Source: Costus lasius
Taxonomy: Eukaryota; Streptophyta; Magnoliopsida; Zingiberales; Costaceae
DNA length: 64,000 bases
Reading direction: 5' to 3'
Assembly: GCA_027563935.2 (NCBI GenBank)
Contig: CM050450.1
Location: 91,448,439 to 91,512,438, forward strand
Shown here: piece after piece, positions 1-10,078 of the stretch
How positions within the stretch are numbered: the first letter of the stretch is position 1
Layout: each line of letters begins with the position of its first letter
Notes under the pieces: generated by a model
Seen by the model: only the letters and a program-made list of their open reading frames with translations
Database searches by the model: none
Told to the model about the DNA's origin: nothing
Position numbers and translations under genes: made by a program

Positions 1-3000
1 TGAGATCCTCCACATTGACAGTGGTGGGGATCCCCAAGTCCGGCAGTAGATCCAAGATGTAAGCGTTATCGTTGATCTTTTCTATGATGGTGTATGGTCC
101 GAGTCCCTTGGCGTCCAACTTGCGGCCAGATCCATGGATGCGCTCCTCCCTGACCCGCAATATAACCTGTTCACCTACAGAGAATTTCCTTTCTCGGCGT
201 TTCTTGTTAGCACTCTTGCGATAGGAATTTACAGCATCAAGCATTTGACAATGTATTTCATGATGTAAATGGGACATGTGAGTAGCAAAATCTTTAGCAG
301 ACATAGAAATATGAGAGTGCCTAGGTAAAGGAAATAAATCAACAGGTTTTCTGGGTTGGTACCCTAAGTTGGCCTGAAAAGGGGACAATCCTGTAGTTTT
401 GTTGACAACGCTATTATAGGAGAACTCGGCAATGGGCAACAGCTTATCCCATGTGCCTGGGTGCTCTCCTACCAAACTCCTCAAAATGCTCCCCAGTGAT
501 CGATTGACCACTTCGGTCTGCCCATCCATCTGAGGATGATAGGCCGTGGAGAATTTGAGTTTGGTTCCCAACATAGCCCACAGGGTTTTCCAGAAATGTC
601 CAACAAACCTGGAATCCCTATCAGAAACTATAGTCAGAGGGGTACCTCTATGTTTAACAACCTCTTTAAAAAACAACCTAGCTACATGTGATGCATCTGT
701 GGTTTTGTAGCAAGGTATAAAGTGTGCCATCTTGGTAAACCTATCCACTACGACAAAAATAGAGTCATGTCTGGAGGGAGTCCTTGGTAAACCTAAGATG
801 AAGTCCATGCTAAGATCTTGCCAAGGTGCTTGAGGGATGGGTAGGGGTGTGTACAGACCATAGTTATGTTTCTGAGTTTTTCTGGTCTGGCAGGTCCTAC
901 AATGTTTGACAATCTTAGCTACATCCCTATTGAGGTTCGGCCAGAAGAACCGTTCCTCCACTAAGGCTTGAGTCTTGTCCCGGCCATGGTGCCCGGCAGA
1001 CCCTCCTCCGTGGATCTCCCAAACAAGGAAGTCTCGGATTGAGGTCTTGGGAATGCACAACTTTGGCCCAAGAAACAGAAACTCATCCCTTAGGGTATAG
1101 AGGGGATGACTCAAAGGATCTATGCTAAGCTCAGAATAAATGCTTGAAAAATCAGGGCATTCTAGGTATTCATACTTCATACGATCAAATCCAACTACTT
1201 CAACAGATAAAGTTTGCATAAGTAAAACTACTCTACTCAAAGCATCAGCAACTTTATTTTCAGTTCCAGATTTATGTTTCAAAACAAAAGTATACTGTTG
1301 AAGGTACTCTACCCATTTAGCATGCCTAGCATTTAATTTCTTTTGAGCATTTAAAAAAGATAAAGCTTGGTGGTCCCTATTTAGAATAAATTCGTTGTGT
1401 ATCAGATAGTGTCTCCAGTGCCTTAAAGATTGGACTACAGCATAGAATTCCTTATCATAGGTGGTATACCTTTGCTTGGCCTCATTTAATTTCTCACTAA
1501 AGTAGGCTATGGGGTGTCCTTCCTGACTAAGGGTACCTCCTATTCCTACTCCTGAGGCATCACAGTCCACTATAAAAACTTTAGAAAAGTCAGGCAATTT
1601 CAGGACAGGGGCAGTGGTCATTCTAGACTTAAGCTCTACAAAAGCTCTACCAGCAGACTTAGGCCAACTAAACTCACCTTGTTTCATACAGTTAGTTATA
1701 GGGGCTACTATGGTGCTAAAGTTTCTAATGAATCTCCTATAAAAGGCAGCTAGACCATGGAAGCTCCTAATCTCAGTCAAAGTCTTGGGTTCAGGCCAGT
1801 CTAAGATGGCTTGGATTTTGCTAGGGTCAGCTTGAAGTCCTTGGTCTGAAACTATGAAGCCTAAAAAGACAACCCTAGGGGAAAGGAAAGAACACTTTTT
1901 CAGGTTTAGGTATAGCTTTTCTTCCTGAAGTAAGTCTAAGATCTTTCTAAGGTGTTCCATGTGTTCTTCTCGGGTCTTGCTATAGATTAGGATGTCATCA
2001 AAGTAAACTACTAAGAATCTTCCTATGTAAGGCTTCAAGACTTGGTTCATTAACCTCATAAATGTTGAGGGGGCATTAGAGAGACCAAAGGGCATGACTA
2101 GCCACTCATATAAACCATCCTTGGTTTTAAAGGCAGTCTTCCACTCATCCCCAAGTCTGATCCTAACTTGGTGGTATCCACTTCTAAGGTCTAGCTTGCT
2201 AAACCACTTAGAACCTACCAGCATGTCAAGCATGTCATCTAATCTTGGGATGGGAAATCTATACTTGATGGTTATCCTGTTCATGGCCCTACAGTCTATA
2301 CACATGCGCCAGCTTCCATCCTTCTTTGGGGTAAGAAGGGCGGGTACTGCACAGGGGCTAAGGCTTTCCCGAATGAAACCCTTGTCTAACAGTTCATCTA
2401 CTTGTCTTTTGAGCTCTTGATGCTCAGTAGGGTTCATCCTATAGTGGGGTAAGTGTGGGAGAGTAGAACTCGGGACAAGGTCTATGGCATGTTGGATTTC
2501 TCTAAGGGGTGGTAATCCATTGGGAAGTTCTTCCCTGGTGAGCTCAGAGTACCCTGAGAGTAGGGACTCAACTTCTTTGGGTATGGGTGACTCCTCATCT
2601 GGGTTGGTTTCCTTAATGACTAAGGAGTACACTTGCTTGGACTCTAAGCAGTCTTGGGTAAAGGCACGGGACCTTATGAGTTGGATGGTCGGTTTAGGTT
2701 CCTTAGGTTCCTCTATCCTACCCTTGTTGGTGGCAGCCTTGAGTTCCTTAGGCATGGAAGGCTTCAGTTTGATCTTTTGCCCGTCATGGCTAAAGACATA
2801 GGTGTTAGTCCGACCGTAGTGGATAACATCCATATCGTATAACCACGGGCGACCGAGTAAGACTTGGGCGACATCCATGGTTATGACGTCACACCAAATC
2901 TTGCCTTGGTAGATGGAAAACTGAAGGGGCACTAAGCACCTATGGGTGACTGGGACGCTAGATTGATTGACCCAGGATATGCTATAGGGATTGGGGTGCG

Positions 3001-4384
3001 GTTCTGCCTTAAGGTTGAATTTTACTAAGGCTGTGTGAGAGACCGCGTTCAGACTACTTCCCCCATCTATCACTACTTTGCACATGTTGCCATTGCATTT
3101 CGTGTAGGTGTGGAAAATACTGGTCCTACGCCAGTCCTCGGTTGGGGTAGGTTTGATTAGGGTGCACCTAACCACTCCTAATGTGTCGTGGGTTTGTTCT
3201 TCACTACTATCATAAGCTAGTTCTTCCCAAACCGTACAACCAGAGTCAGGGTTATGGATTTCCTCATGGTTTTCCTCATAGGTTTCTTCATGTTTTTCCT
3301 CACCTAAGTACAGGACTCTCTTGGGACAGTCTTTCATATAGTGTCCTACTTGGTTGCAAGCATGGCAAGTGACTCTAGGTTCTTGGATAGTCCTAGGTCT
3401 AGAGGGTGTTGGTGTTGGGGCTTTGGGTTGAGAGCTAGAGGGACTTGAGGAGGGCGCCTTAGGGTAAGTTCTAGGGGAACTTAACTCTCTCCTAAAGGCT
3501 CTCTTTATGTTTTCCTCTACCTCTAAGGCTCTTTGGTAGGCGACTTCCCTAGACTCTATTTGGAAATAGGTCATTCCCCTTTTGATCTCGGGTCTAAGTC
3601 CATTCTTGTACCTACTAAGGGAGACATGGGGTTCCTCATGGATGCCACTCCTTAAAAGGAGTTCATCAAACCTAGTGGTGTATTCGGTGACATTTAGGCT
3701 ACCTTGGACTAGGCTCATGGCTTCATCAATAATCTTAAGTTGGAAATAGGGAGGGACATATTTTTCCCTAAGTTTGTCTCGCATGTCTTCCCATCTCTCA
3801 ATAGGAGGGCGCCTAAACAACTCTATGTTCTTCTCTATGCTTGTCCAGTATAATCTAGCAGTACCTTCTAGGAGACATCGGGTGAACCTAACCTTGGATT
3901 GACTTGGCATCATGCTCCAGTCAAAATACCGTTCAAGTTTGTCTACCCAATCTAGGAACTCTCTTGGGTCAAGGGAACCACTAAAGGTTGGGGGTGAAAG
4001 TTTGATGTTGCGTTGTACTTCATCTTCCCTAGGTGTGTGGTAGGGTTGAGCACGGGGCTCATTCCACTCAGGTTCTTGGTCCTCCCTAGGTCTTTGATAA
4101 GGTCGAGCATGTGGCTCTTCCCATTCAGGTTCTTGGACTCTCCTATTATGGTTCCTATTGTTTTGGGGATGTTCACCTAGGATGGGTTCACTTGAGGGCC
4201 GACTAGGGGGTCTATCATCCCTAAGATTTTCAGGATTTGGGAGCCTAGCTCTAATATCCCTAAGTTCCACTTGGAAGGATGCTATCATGTTAAAGAGTCT
4301 AGCCATGTCATTAGGTTCAGCTTGTCTAGTAATATCATTGGATTCAGGGTGGTTATTATAATTTGCTCCTGATCTAGTAGTCAT
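1..4384 (-). CDS. Gag-pol polyprotein of element X (partial, runs off the window edge)
   Basis: One uninterrupted frame of at least 1461 codons from the ATG at 4382-4384 to base 2, with no stop. In order: a gag region; a CCHC zinc knuckle (CHACNQVGHYMKDC, about residue 340); an aspartic protease with IDGGSS (about residue 438); reverse transcriptase with YFDD (about residue 796, codons near 1990-2001); RNase H (DASGVG, then DHQAL, then VADALSR); integrase with an HHCC zinc finger near residues 1130-1165, the catalytic Asp-Asp-Glu pattern, and a GPY-like end (GPYTIIEKINDNAY) near base 90. The polyprotein would form the particle, process itself, copy RNA to DNA and insert it. The start is the first ATG after the primer site and opens directly into gag. 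Nothing is broken in the visible part, which suggests a recent, possibly autonomous copy. CRM assignment is moderate; Ty3/gypsy is certain. Confidence 0.93.
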   Translation of the reverse strand, partial: MTTRSGANYNNHPESNDITRQAEPNDMARLFNMIASFQVELRDIRARLPNPENLRDDRPPSRPSSEPILGEHPQNNRNHNRRVQEPEWEEPHARPYQRPREDQEPEWNEPRAQPYHTPREDEVQRNIKLSPPTFSGSLDPREFLDWVDKLERYFDWSMMPSQSKVRFTRCLLEGTARLYWTSIEKNIELFRRPPIERWEDMRDKLREKYVPPYFQLKIIDEAMSLVQGSLNVTEYTTRFDELLLRSGIHEEPHVSLSRYKNGLRPEIKRGMTYFQIESREVAYQRALEVEENIKRAFRRELSSPRTYPKAPSSSPSSSQPKAPTPTPSRPRTIQEPRVTCHACNQVGHYMKDCPKRVLYLGEEKHEETYEENHEEIHNPDSGCTVWEELAYDSSEEQTHDTLGVVRCTLIKPTPTEDWRRTSIFHTYTKCNGNMCKVVIDGGSSLNAVSHTALVKFNLKAEPHPNPYSISWVNQSSVPVTHRCLVPLQFSIYQGKIWCDVITMDVAQVLLGRPWLYDMDVIHYGRTNTYVFSHDGQKIKLKPSMPKELKAATNKGRIEEPKEPKPTIQLIRSRAFTQDCLESKQVYSLVIKETNPDEESPIPKEVESLLSGYSELTREELPNGLPPLREIQHAIDLVPSSTLPHLPHYRMNPTEHQELKRQVDELLDKGFIRESLSPCAVPALLTPKKDGSWRMCIDCRAMNRITIKYRFPIPRLDDMLDMLVGSKWFSKLDLRSGYHQVRIRLGDEWKTAFKTKDGLYEWLVMPFGLSNAPSTFMRLMNQVLKPYIGRFLVVYFDDILIYSKTREEHMEHLRKILDLLQEEKLYLNLKKCSFLSPRVVFLGFIVSDQGLQADPSKIQAILDWPEPKTLTEIRSFHGLAAFYRRFIRNFSTIVAPITNCMKQGEFSWPKSAGRAFVELKSRMTTAPVLKLPDFSKVFIVDCDASGVGIGGTLSQEGHPIAYFSEKLNEAKQRYTTYDKEFYAVVQSLRHWRHYLIHNEFILNRDHQALSFLNAQKKLNARHAKWVEYLQQYTFVLKHKSGTENKVADALSRVVLLMQTLSVEVVGFDRMKYEYLECPDFSSIYSELSIDPLSHPLYTLRDEFLFLGPKLCIPKTSIRDFLVWEIHGGGSAGHHGRDKTQALVEERFFWPNLNRDVAKIVKHCRTCQTRKTQKHNYGLYTPLPIPQAPWQDLSMDFILGLPRTPSRHDSIFVVVDRFTKMAHFIPCYKTTDASHVARLFFKEVVKHRGTPLTIVSDRDSRFVGHFWKTLWAMLGTKLKFSTAYHPQMDGQTEVVNRSLGSILRSLVGEHPGTWDKLLPIAEFSYNSVVNKTTGLSPFQANLGYQPRKPVDLFPLPRHSHISMSAKDFATHMSHLHHEIHCQMLDAVNSYRKSANKKRRERKFSVGEQVILRVREERIHGSGRKLDAKGLGPYTIIEKINDNAYILDLLPDLGIPTTVNVEDL

Positions 4385-4551
4385 GGTGGTAGTAGTTTTG
4401 AAAAGAGTAGTTTTGAAAAATAAGGCTACTAAAGGTAGTATGATAAGTATAGTAGCAGGTTATGAAGAACCACTTCTTTAAAACACCTAGGTCCAAGAAA
4501 AGTCTTAGAAGTTGAAAAATAGTTTTGAGGCTAAAATTCTATTCTAAGATA
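4385..4551 (-). other. Leader (5' UTR) of element X
   Basis: Short leader between the primer site and the gag start codon. A/T-rich with AGTAGT-type runs near the gag end; no ORF or clear structure seen. Confidence 0.7.
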
Positions 4552-4564
4552 GGCTCTGATACCA
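4552..4564 (-). promoter_or_regulatory. Primer binding site of element X (initiator tRNA-Met)
   Basis: On the minus strand the bases read TGGTATCAGAGCC, complementary to the 3' end of plant initiator tRNA-Met. The site lies 3 bp inside the end of the 5' LTR, the normal position for priming minus-strand DNA synthesis. Confidence 0.93.
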
Positions 4565-4567
4565 AAC

Positions 4568-6186
4568 TGATGGAGGGGGATCACTCACAAGTAAGAGTGC
4601 ATTCAAACAACGCTTTGAGAAAATAATTTTTTTTGTATTTTTAGATAAAACCCGAATTTACTCTAACGAAGTTGGAAAATATTTTTGTATTTTATAAGTA
4701 GAAGAAAACGACACTAAACTATTTAGACTACCAAAAGAAATAGCAATTAAACTACAAATTGAAGACTAGTAGGAATACTCACAGTGCGATCCTTGAGCAT
4801 AGAAGGATCGTATCGTCCCGATCTTCAACGGTCCTACTCTGATGGAAGGTATTGCATCATTACAAACAAACACAGACAAACGAGATCCGCACACACCACG
4901 GATTCATATTACAAAGCCAAACTAAGGGGGAGGTTAAGCCTCACAAGTTCCCTTAACACTTTAACTAAAGAGAAAGAGGGGGAAAGAAGGAAGCCTTGCG
5001 CTTAGGAAAAGATTCCTCCAACTCCTTGCGTCACCTTCAAATAAAATTCAGATTAGTGTAGGGACAAGTTCTAGAAACTATAGATGAAGGAGGGGAAAGA
5101 ACTTAGCCGATATTGGAGTCTTGTTGGTGTTGCCTTCATGCTAGCCGAAAGTGAAAGAACTATGAAGAGTCTTTGTTACTTGCCGAGATCAAGGTGGATG
5201 AGATCCTTTAGAGCCTCGCTAAGAGTAAGCAAAGTCCTTCAAAGGTTGGATGCGTTGAGAGCTTGAGAAGAAGGGGGGGGGGGGAGAAGGGAAAGGGCTC
5301 GGCCCTTTAGAGGAGAGGGGAGGTAGAAAACTTCTTTAGGCGACACAAGCACCAATGCTAACACAAGGATTCTTTTCACTAGGCAACTAATAGACAAAGA
5401 GAGGGGAGGTTACAATTTATAGGCTCAACAAGCCATGGGCAAGGGTGACATTTCACCCTAGGCGCAAATCACAACATTATGGAGGTAATTAATGCTCAAT
5501 TAAAACATTGCCATCCTTAATTTTGAATTTCAAATTCTTTCTTTCTTGTAGCCGAATTCTCTTGGGCTCCTTCCTTCTTTGCTTGGATGAGATGGCGCTT
5601 CTTGCAATGGATTTATTTGAATTCGAAAAACTTCCTTCAAGATGCATGGGCGGCTAGAGGCTTCCAAAGGTGGCTCCACAAATTGGGGATCTAGATGATG
5701 ATCCCTTGATTTGTGGATCTAGATTGATCCTTGATGGCTAGGCGCATTGATGGTTCTTCACTTGGCAATTTGTGGGCTGGTTTATATCATTCGAAACCTT
5801 CTTCATATTAGGTGGCGCCTTGGTTAATTTGGAAGGTGGAGTTGCATTCATTGTAAGCCCCTTCAACTTGAAGTCTTTAGTTGAAGTAGTTGAAGTGCCT
5901 CCTTCCATAATTGGAGCTTTACTTGAGTGGCTTAGCTTGAGCTTCCTAGCTTCCCTTGAGCTGGGCTATAACCTGCCCAATTATTGACACAAAAACCAGT
6001 AGACTATTCTAGGAAGTAATGCATGACCAAATAAGAAAACTACACAATGCACTAGGGCTTTTATTCAAGGCAAATAAGGAAACTACAAATAAGGAAAGAA
6101 AGGTGACCTAGGATGAAAAGCCATATCTGAGGGGCTTCCTCCTAGTCCTTCCAGACCTTCTTGGGGCAGGGCTGGCCCCTCCATCA
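4568..6186 (-). repeat. 5' LTR of element X (1619 bp)
   Basis: Bounded on one side by the primer site and on the other by the resumption of element A's pol frame. It begins TGATGGAGGGG and ends CCCCTCCATCA, a perfect 11-bp terminal inverted repeat around the canonical TG...CA ends. A G12 run lies at about 5272-5283. Short ORFs inside are not supported as genes. The partner LTR is outside the window. Confidence 0.88.
5415..5421 (-). promoter_or_regulatory. Candidate TATA box in the X 5' LTR
   Basis: Minus strand reads CCTATAAATTG, close to the plant TATA consensus, in the middle of the LTR and in the element's own orientation. The start site would lie roughly 30 bp toward lower coordinates. 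Sequence match only. Confidence 0.5.
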
Positions 6187-7815
6187 GTTCTCTACTTCAT
6201 TCTTGAACTCCTTAAATTTCTCAAAGGACTCAGATTTATGTCTCATTAAGTAGACATAACCATACCTACTGAAGTCATCAGTGAAGGTAATGAAGTAGTT
6301 GTACCCTCCTCTGGCTTGTTTATTGAAAGGCCCACACACATCAGTATGTATGAGATCCAATAAACCTCCTGCCCTCTCACCAATCTTGGTGAAGGACACC
6401 TTTGTCATTTTCCCTAATAAACAAGGTTCACAAGTATCAAATTCCTCCAAAGAACTTGAATCTAACAATCCATTTGCATGGAGTTATTGGATACGATTCT
6501 TGTTTATATGGGCTAATCGACAGTGCCATAGGAAAGCACCAACTGAACCACTCAGTTTGGTCCTTTTATTACTTATGTTACAACTAGAACTTTCCATATC
6601 CAAGATATATAAACTATTGCACAAAGTACCCTTCCCATAGAACATATTTGCAAATGAAAAAGAACAAGAGTTCTTATTTATTTCAAACTTAAATCCCTTC
6701 TTTGCTAAGCAAGGAATGGATACAATGTTCTTAGTAAGTGAAGGTACACAAAAGCAATTATCTAGTTCTAATTGAAGTCCAGAAGGCAAGGAGAGAGTCA
6801 AAATGCCTACAACAATAGCAGCAACCTGTGCCCCGTTTCCAACGCGTAGGTCAATCTCTCCAGGTCGCACCGATCTACTTTTCTTGAGCCCCTGCATATT
6901 TGTACAAATATGAGCCCCACATGCGGTATCCAATACCCATAACATAGAAGTAGAAAGATTGACTTCTATAACATAGATACCTGAGCTAGAAGTTAAGGCC
7001 AAGCCTTTCTTCTCCTCATTCTGAAGCTGCTTGCAGTCCCTTCTCTAGTGACCCTGCTTGCCACAGTGAAAACACCTCTGGTCCTTTGACTTCTTCGCCT
7101 TTTTCTTCAGTGCCTTGGTAGGACCTTTGGCACTGCTCTTAGCACATGCCTTACTCTTCTTCTTTATCTTCTTGGTCGCAGGGACCAAAAGAACAGAATT
7201 GGGTTTGGTCTTACCCATCTCACGCTCGGCTGTTTGGAGCATATTCATTAATTCCTCCCGTGTGGACTCAATCCGGTTCATGTTGAAATTAATAATAAAC
7301 GGACTGAAGCTAGGGGGTAGGGAATGCAGAATAAGATCCACAACCAGCTCGTTGTCTATGGCATGTCCTAGTCTCCTGAGATGATCCACATTCCCAATGA
7401 GTTTGAGAACATGGGGTCTCACTGGTGCACCCTCAGACAACTTACACCGAAAGACTGCTTTGGCGGTGTCAAATCTCTCAGTTCTAGCCTGAGCCTCGAA
7501 CATCTGTTTCAGATGAGTGATCATCTGAAAAGCGTTCTGCTCCTCATATTGCACCTGCAGTTCAGGTGCCATGCTGGCTAGCATAAGACATGCAACCTCC
7601 AAAGAGTCATCCTGATGCTTTCTATAAGCATCTCTGTCTGCCATTCGGGCATTATGCGGAGGAGCTGCAGGAAGAGCCTGTTCAAGGACATACAGCTTCT
7701 TCTCGAGCTTGAGGACTATCCTCAAGTTCCGATGCCAGTCCATAAAGTTAGATCCAACCAACTTATCCTTATCAAGGAGTGATCGCAGTGATAATCCGCC
7801 AGTGTTCGTAGCCAT
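6187..7815 (-). pseudogene. Gag-pol pseudogene of element A (N-terminal part)
   Basis: Frame starts at ATG 7813-7815 with a copia-type gag domain, and reaches a zinc knuckle (CFHCGKQGH) that is cut by TAG at 7045-7047 before its last cysteine. The same frame resumes with the protease (LDTACGAHICTN), then the start of integrase, where a TAA at 6484-6486 interrupts the HHCC region. It resumes again (CEPCLLGKMTK, then DLIHTDVCGPF with the first catalytic Asp, then FTDDFSRYGYVY) and is severed at 6187 by the X LTR. Both stops are in frame with no frameshift, so the copy is dead but not old enough to have lost its frame. B is a close guide for expected residues. Confidence 0.9.
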
Positions 7816-8372
7816 TGTTCTACAACACCCAAGAAAAACAGATTAGTACTACTTCGAATCATTTAAACTGGACTTGTTTTAAATGATTACTGCTCCCACT
7901 ATTTTAAATTTGAATTGACAACCCACAAAGTCAATCGGGAAGTTTAAGACTTCCTAGTGAGATGGGATCCTTATTCCACATGAGGCTTCACGTCCCACGA
8001 GGGTGGGATGAGATGCACAAAGTAACCCATGTTTCCTAAGGTGGGCGCGCCGGCCGGTTGCTCCAAGAAACTCCCCTTGTTGAGACAGTCTGGGCATTTT
8101 ATGTCCAGCGAGGGCTAGATACAACATGAAATCCTAACCTCTCAACGATGCCTCTAGACTTTCACCATGTGCCCAGCACATGTGAACTTCTAGTCAAGTC
8201 CATTCCTAACCGTTATGCCCAGGGCCAACGAGTTTCCTTGCGAAGGCACGCCCAGGTTAAAACTGGACTGGGGAAACTATTGTCACCACACACTTTCTAA
8301 AGATAAGTGGGTGTGTCCCACGAGGGTAGGAACCAGTTCACAGCTCCACTGATCGATAGCTTAGAGAGGGCT
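7816..8372 (-). other. Leader of element A, gag-proximal part
   Basis: Non-coding stretch between gag and the B insertion. It aligns by eye with the leaders of B and G, for example the GTGAGATGGGATCC run near 7959 and a block of CCCACGAGGGT-type repeats near 7997 and 8318. It ends with GGGCT (8368-8372), the target duplicated by B. Confidence 0.75.
8368..8372. repeat. Target-site duplication of element B (GGGCT)
   Basis: GGGCT lies immediately left of B and recurs at 17455-17459 immediately right of it. This proves B is a complete integrase-mediated insertion into element A. Confidence 0.93.
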
Positions 8373-10058
8373 TGAAAGTGGGGGGGGGGGGGGGTGGGGG
8401 GCGAAAACCCTGAACGCATGGGCTTCTAAATTTGCATGGGCGGAAATAGGGATTTCATGAAGATCGCATGTGGCATGAACATATGATTAACCTTATGTTC
8501 GCAAAGATCAAGTTGTGATCTTACCAAAGCCATTGTTTGGATGGCGACTTGGAAGCAAGAGGGCAAGCGGCTCTCCTCCAAAGTGGACGCACACAAGGTG
8601 ATGATGGCTTTCTCCCTTGGCGTAAACCTTGTGCTAGCAAAGCTCTTCAAGGAGTCCTCGATGCGTGAAGGAGATGAGATGCTTTTCTTGGCTAACCGAA
8701 TCTCCTTCTTGGCGTGAAGACAACCCAAGACGAGAGGAGAAGAGTCGAGAGCACGATGACGTTCGAACGTGGGAGCGTTTCTTTTCTCAAAGAAAAACGC
8801 CTTCTAAATATAGTATGTTCACAACTCCACTTGAAGCCACCACTTAAAGCCATTGATAACTCCTCTCCTCTTTGAACCATGCGTTCACATAAGTGAACCG
8901 GTTCAATTTAATTCGGTTCAATTGCATTTGGTTCAAAGACCAAATCAAACCAGCATTGGTTCAGATCTTGTCAAACCAAATGGCTCAAGATCTAACCATT
9001 CATCTCTTGATGCTCCTGCTCTCATCGATCAAGCATCAATTCTCTCGATCGAAGCTTACCGATCTCAAGCCCTAATCAATCAAACATGATCAGACCAGAT
9101 CTCACTTACAATCAGAGTTTAAACTCCTTTAAACTGAACCAAAACAATTCAGTCCACACGATCTGACATAAGTAAGCCATATCATCAAATTGTGCGACCG
9201 TAAGGGTTTCCTTTAATGTCGGTAATGATAACTTACGTTATCACGAACAGAGAGGGGTATCTAGCAACACATCACTGTCTCCCGATATAAAGGAAAGAGT
9301 CTTCCAAGACTACACCCAAACACAGCACAAGTGTGAATTCAATTCACTAGGCATACATGTTTCCTTTGCCACTGGATGTTCTCGTTGGACAAGCGTGTCA
9401 AGCCTGTAACTCCAACATGATGAGAGTGGTTAGATCAGATGAACATAGTCATCTGGGTATGGCCATACACTTTCACAACCATCTCATACAGGGGGCCCCT
9501 TTAGAACATCACACTCCAAACAAGGAGAGGCAATCCTATATCTATCACTAATGCCCTAACATGACTCATGCCCATTATCCAAGATAATCTATAACCATTA
9601 TATTTCAAATGATATTGAACTACCTCAAGACAATGCCAATCCTCATTTAGAAACACAAGTGATCTCAAGTCAGAGGAAATATGCCACTTATTTGCACATA
9701 AGGATTATTCACATTGTGACAAGCAATTGAATATCTTAAGTAGGGTCAGTCCAGTACATCCAATGTACCTATGAGTCTACATCTTATTCCATGTTCGAAG
9801 CATCCTATAAGATTAGAACACATATTAGTCTCAATCATATCAAGGTTGTCTCATGTTCACCAAGATATCTCGACTAAGGACAATACTGCATGTCAGCCAA
9901 GCTGAACACCATTGAGACATTATTCAGAAGTATACATATAGCAGCAGATAATGCAACAACCTGAATAACAACCATTGCCTTTATAAACATAGACTTTATA
10001 CATGATACTGATAACAACCCAAGGCCTCAAACATTAGCCTTAAGGGCATACCCCAACA
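8373..10058 (-). repeat. 3' LTR of element B (1686 bp)
   Basis: Runs TGAAAGTG...CCCCAACA on the plus strand (minus strand TGTTGGGG...CACTTTCA). Nearly identical to 15784-17454. It carries an expanded tract of G15-T-G6 at 8380-8401 where the partner has G7. Small ORFs inside occur in both LTRs only because the LTR is duplicated. Confidence 0.95.
8805..8812 (-). promoter_or_regulatory. Candidate TATA box in B LTR
   Basis: Minus strand reads TATATTTA, preserved at 16201-16208 in the other LTR. It lies where the related copia LTRs (A, H) have better TATA matches. Weak on sequence alone. Confidence 0.35.
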
Positions 10059-10069
10059 ATCTCCCACTT
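10059..10069 (-). promoter_or_regulatory. Polypurine tract of element B
   Basis: Minus strand reads AAGTGGGAGAT directly before the 3' LTR, the usual primer for plus-strand DNA synthesis. The same sequence is present in G at 30769-30779. Confidence 0.88.
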
Positions 10070-10078
10070 GCACTTAAT

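Larger units (their letters stand above)
1..6186 (-). mobile_element. Element X: Ty3/gypsy chromovirus (CRM-like?), right part only
   Basis: Minus-strand LTR retrotransposon whose 5' LTR, primer site, leader and nearly all of gag-pol are in the window; the 3' end and 3' LTR lie beyond base 1. It is inserted in the integrase region of copia element A: at 6187 the sequence switches at once to A's pol reading frame. The target duplication should be GTTCT (6187-6191), but its partner is out of view. Placement among the chromoviruses rests on a GPY-type integrase end and a pol style like the CRM (centromeric) clade; that clade call is inference from memory of the family. Confidence 0.9.

Noticed and set aside
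2094..2842. Plus-strand ORFs of 62-108 codons opposite the X RT and protease
   Set aside because: Shadow frames of the intact minus-strand gag-pol.
8426..8728. 100-codon ORF in the B LTR with a twin at 15822-16124, and a 119-codon ORF in the G LTR at the same place
   Set aside because: The frames diverge after a few residues between B and G, so the nucleotide sequence is conserved but the protein is not. No family resemblance.
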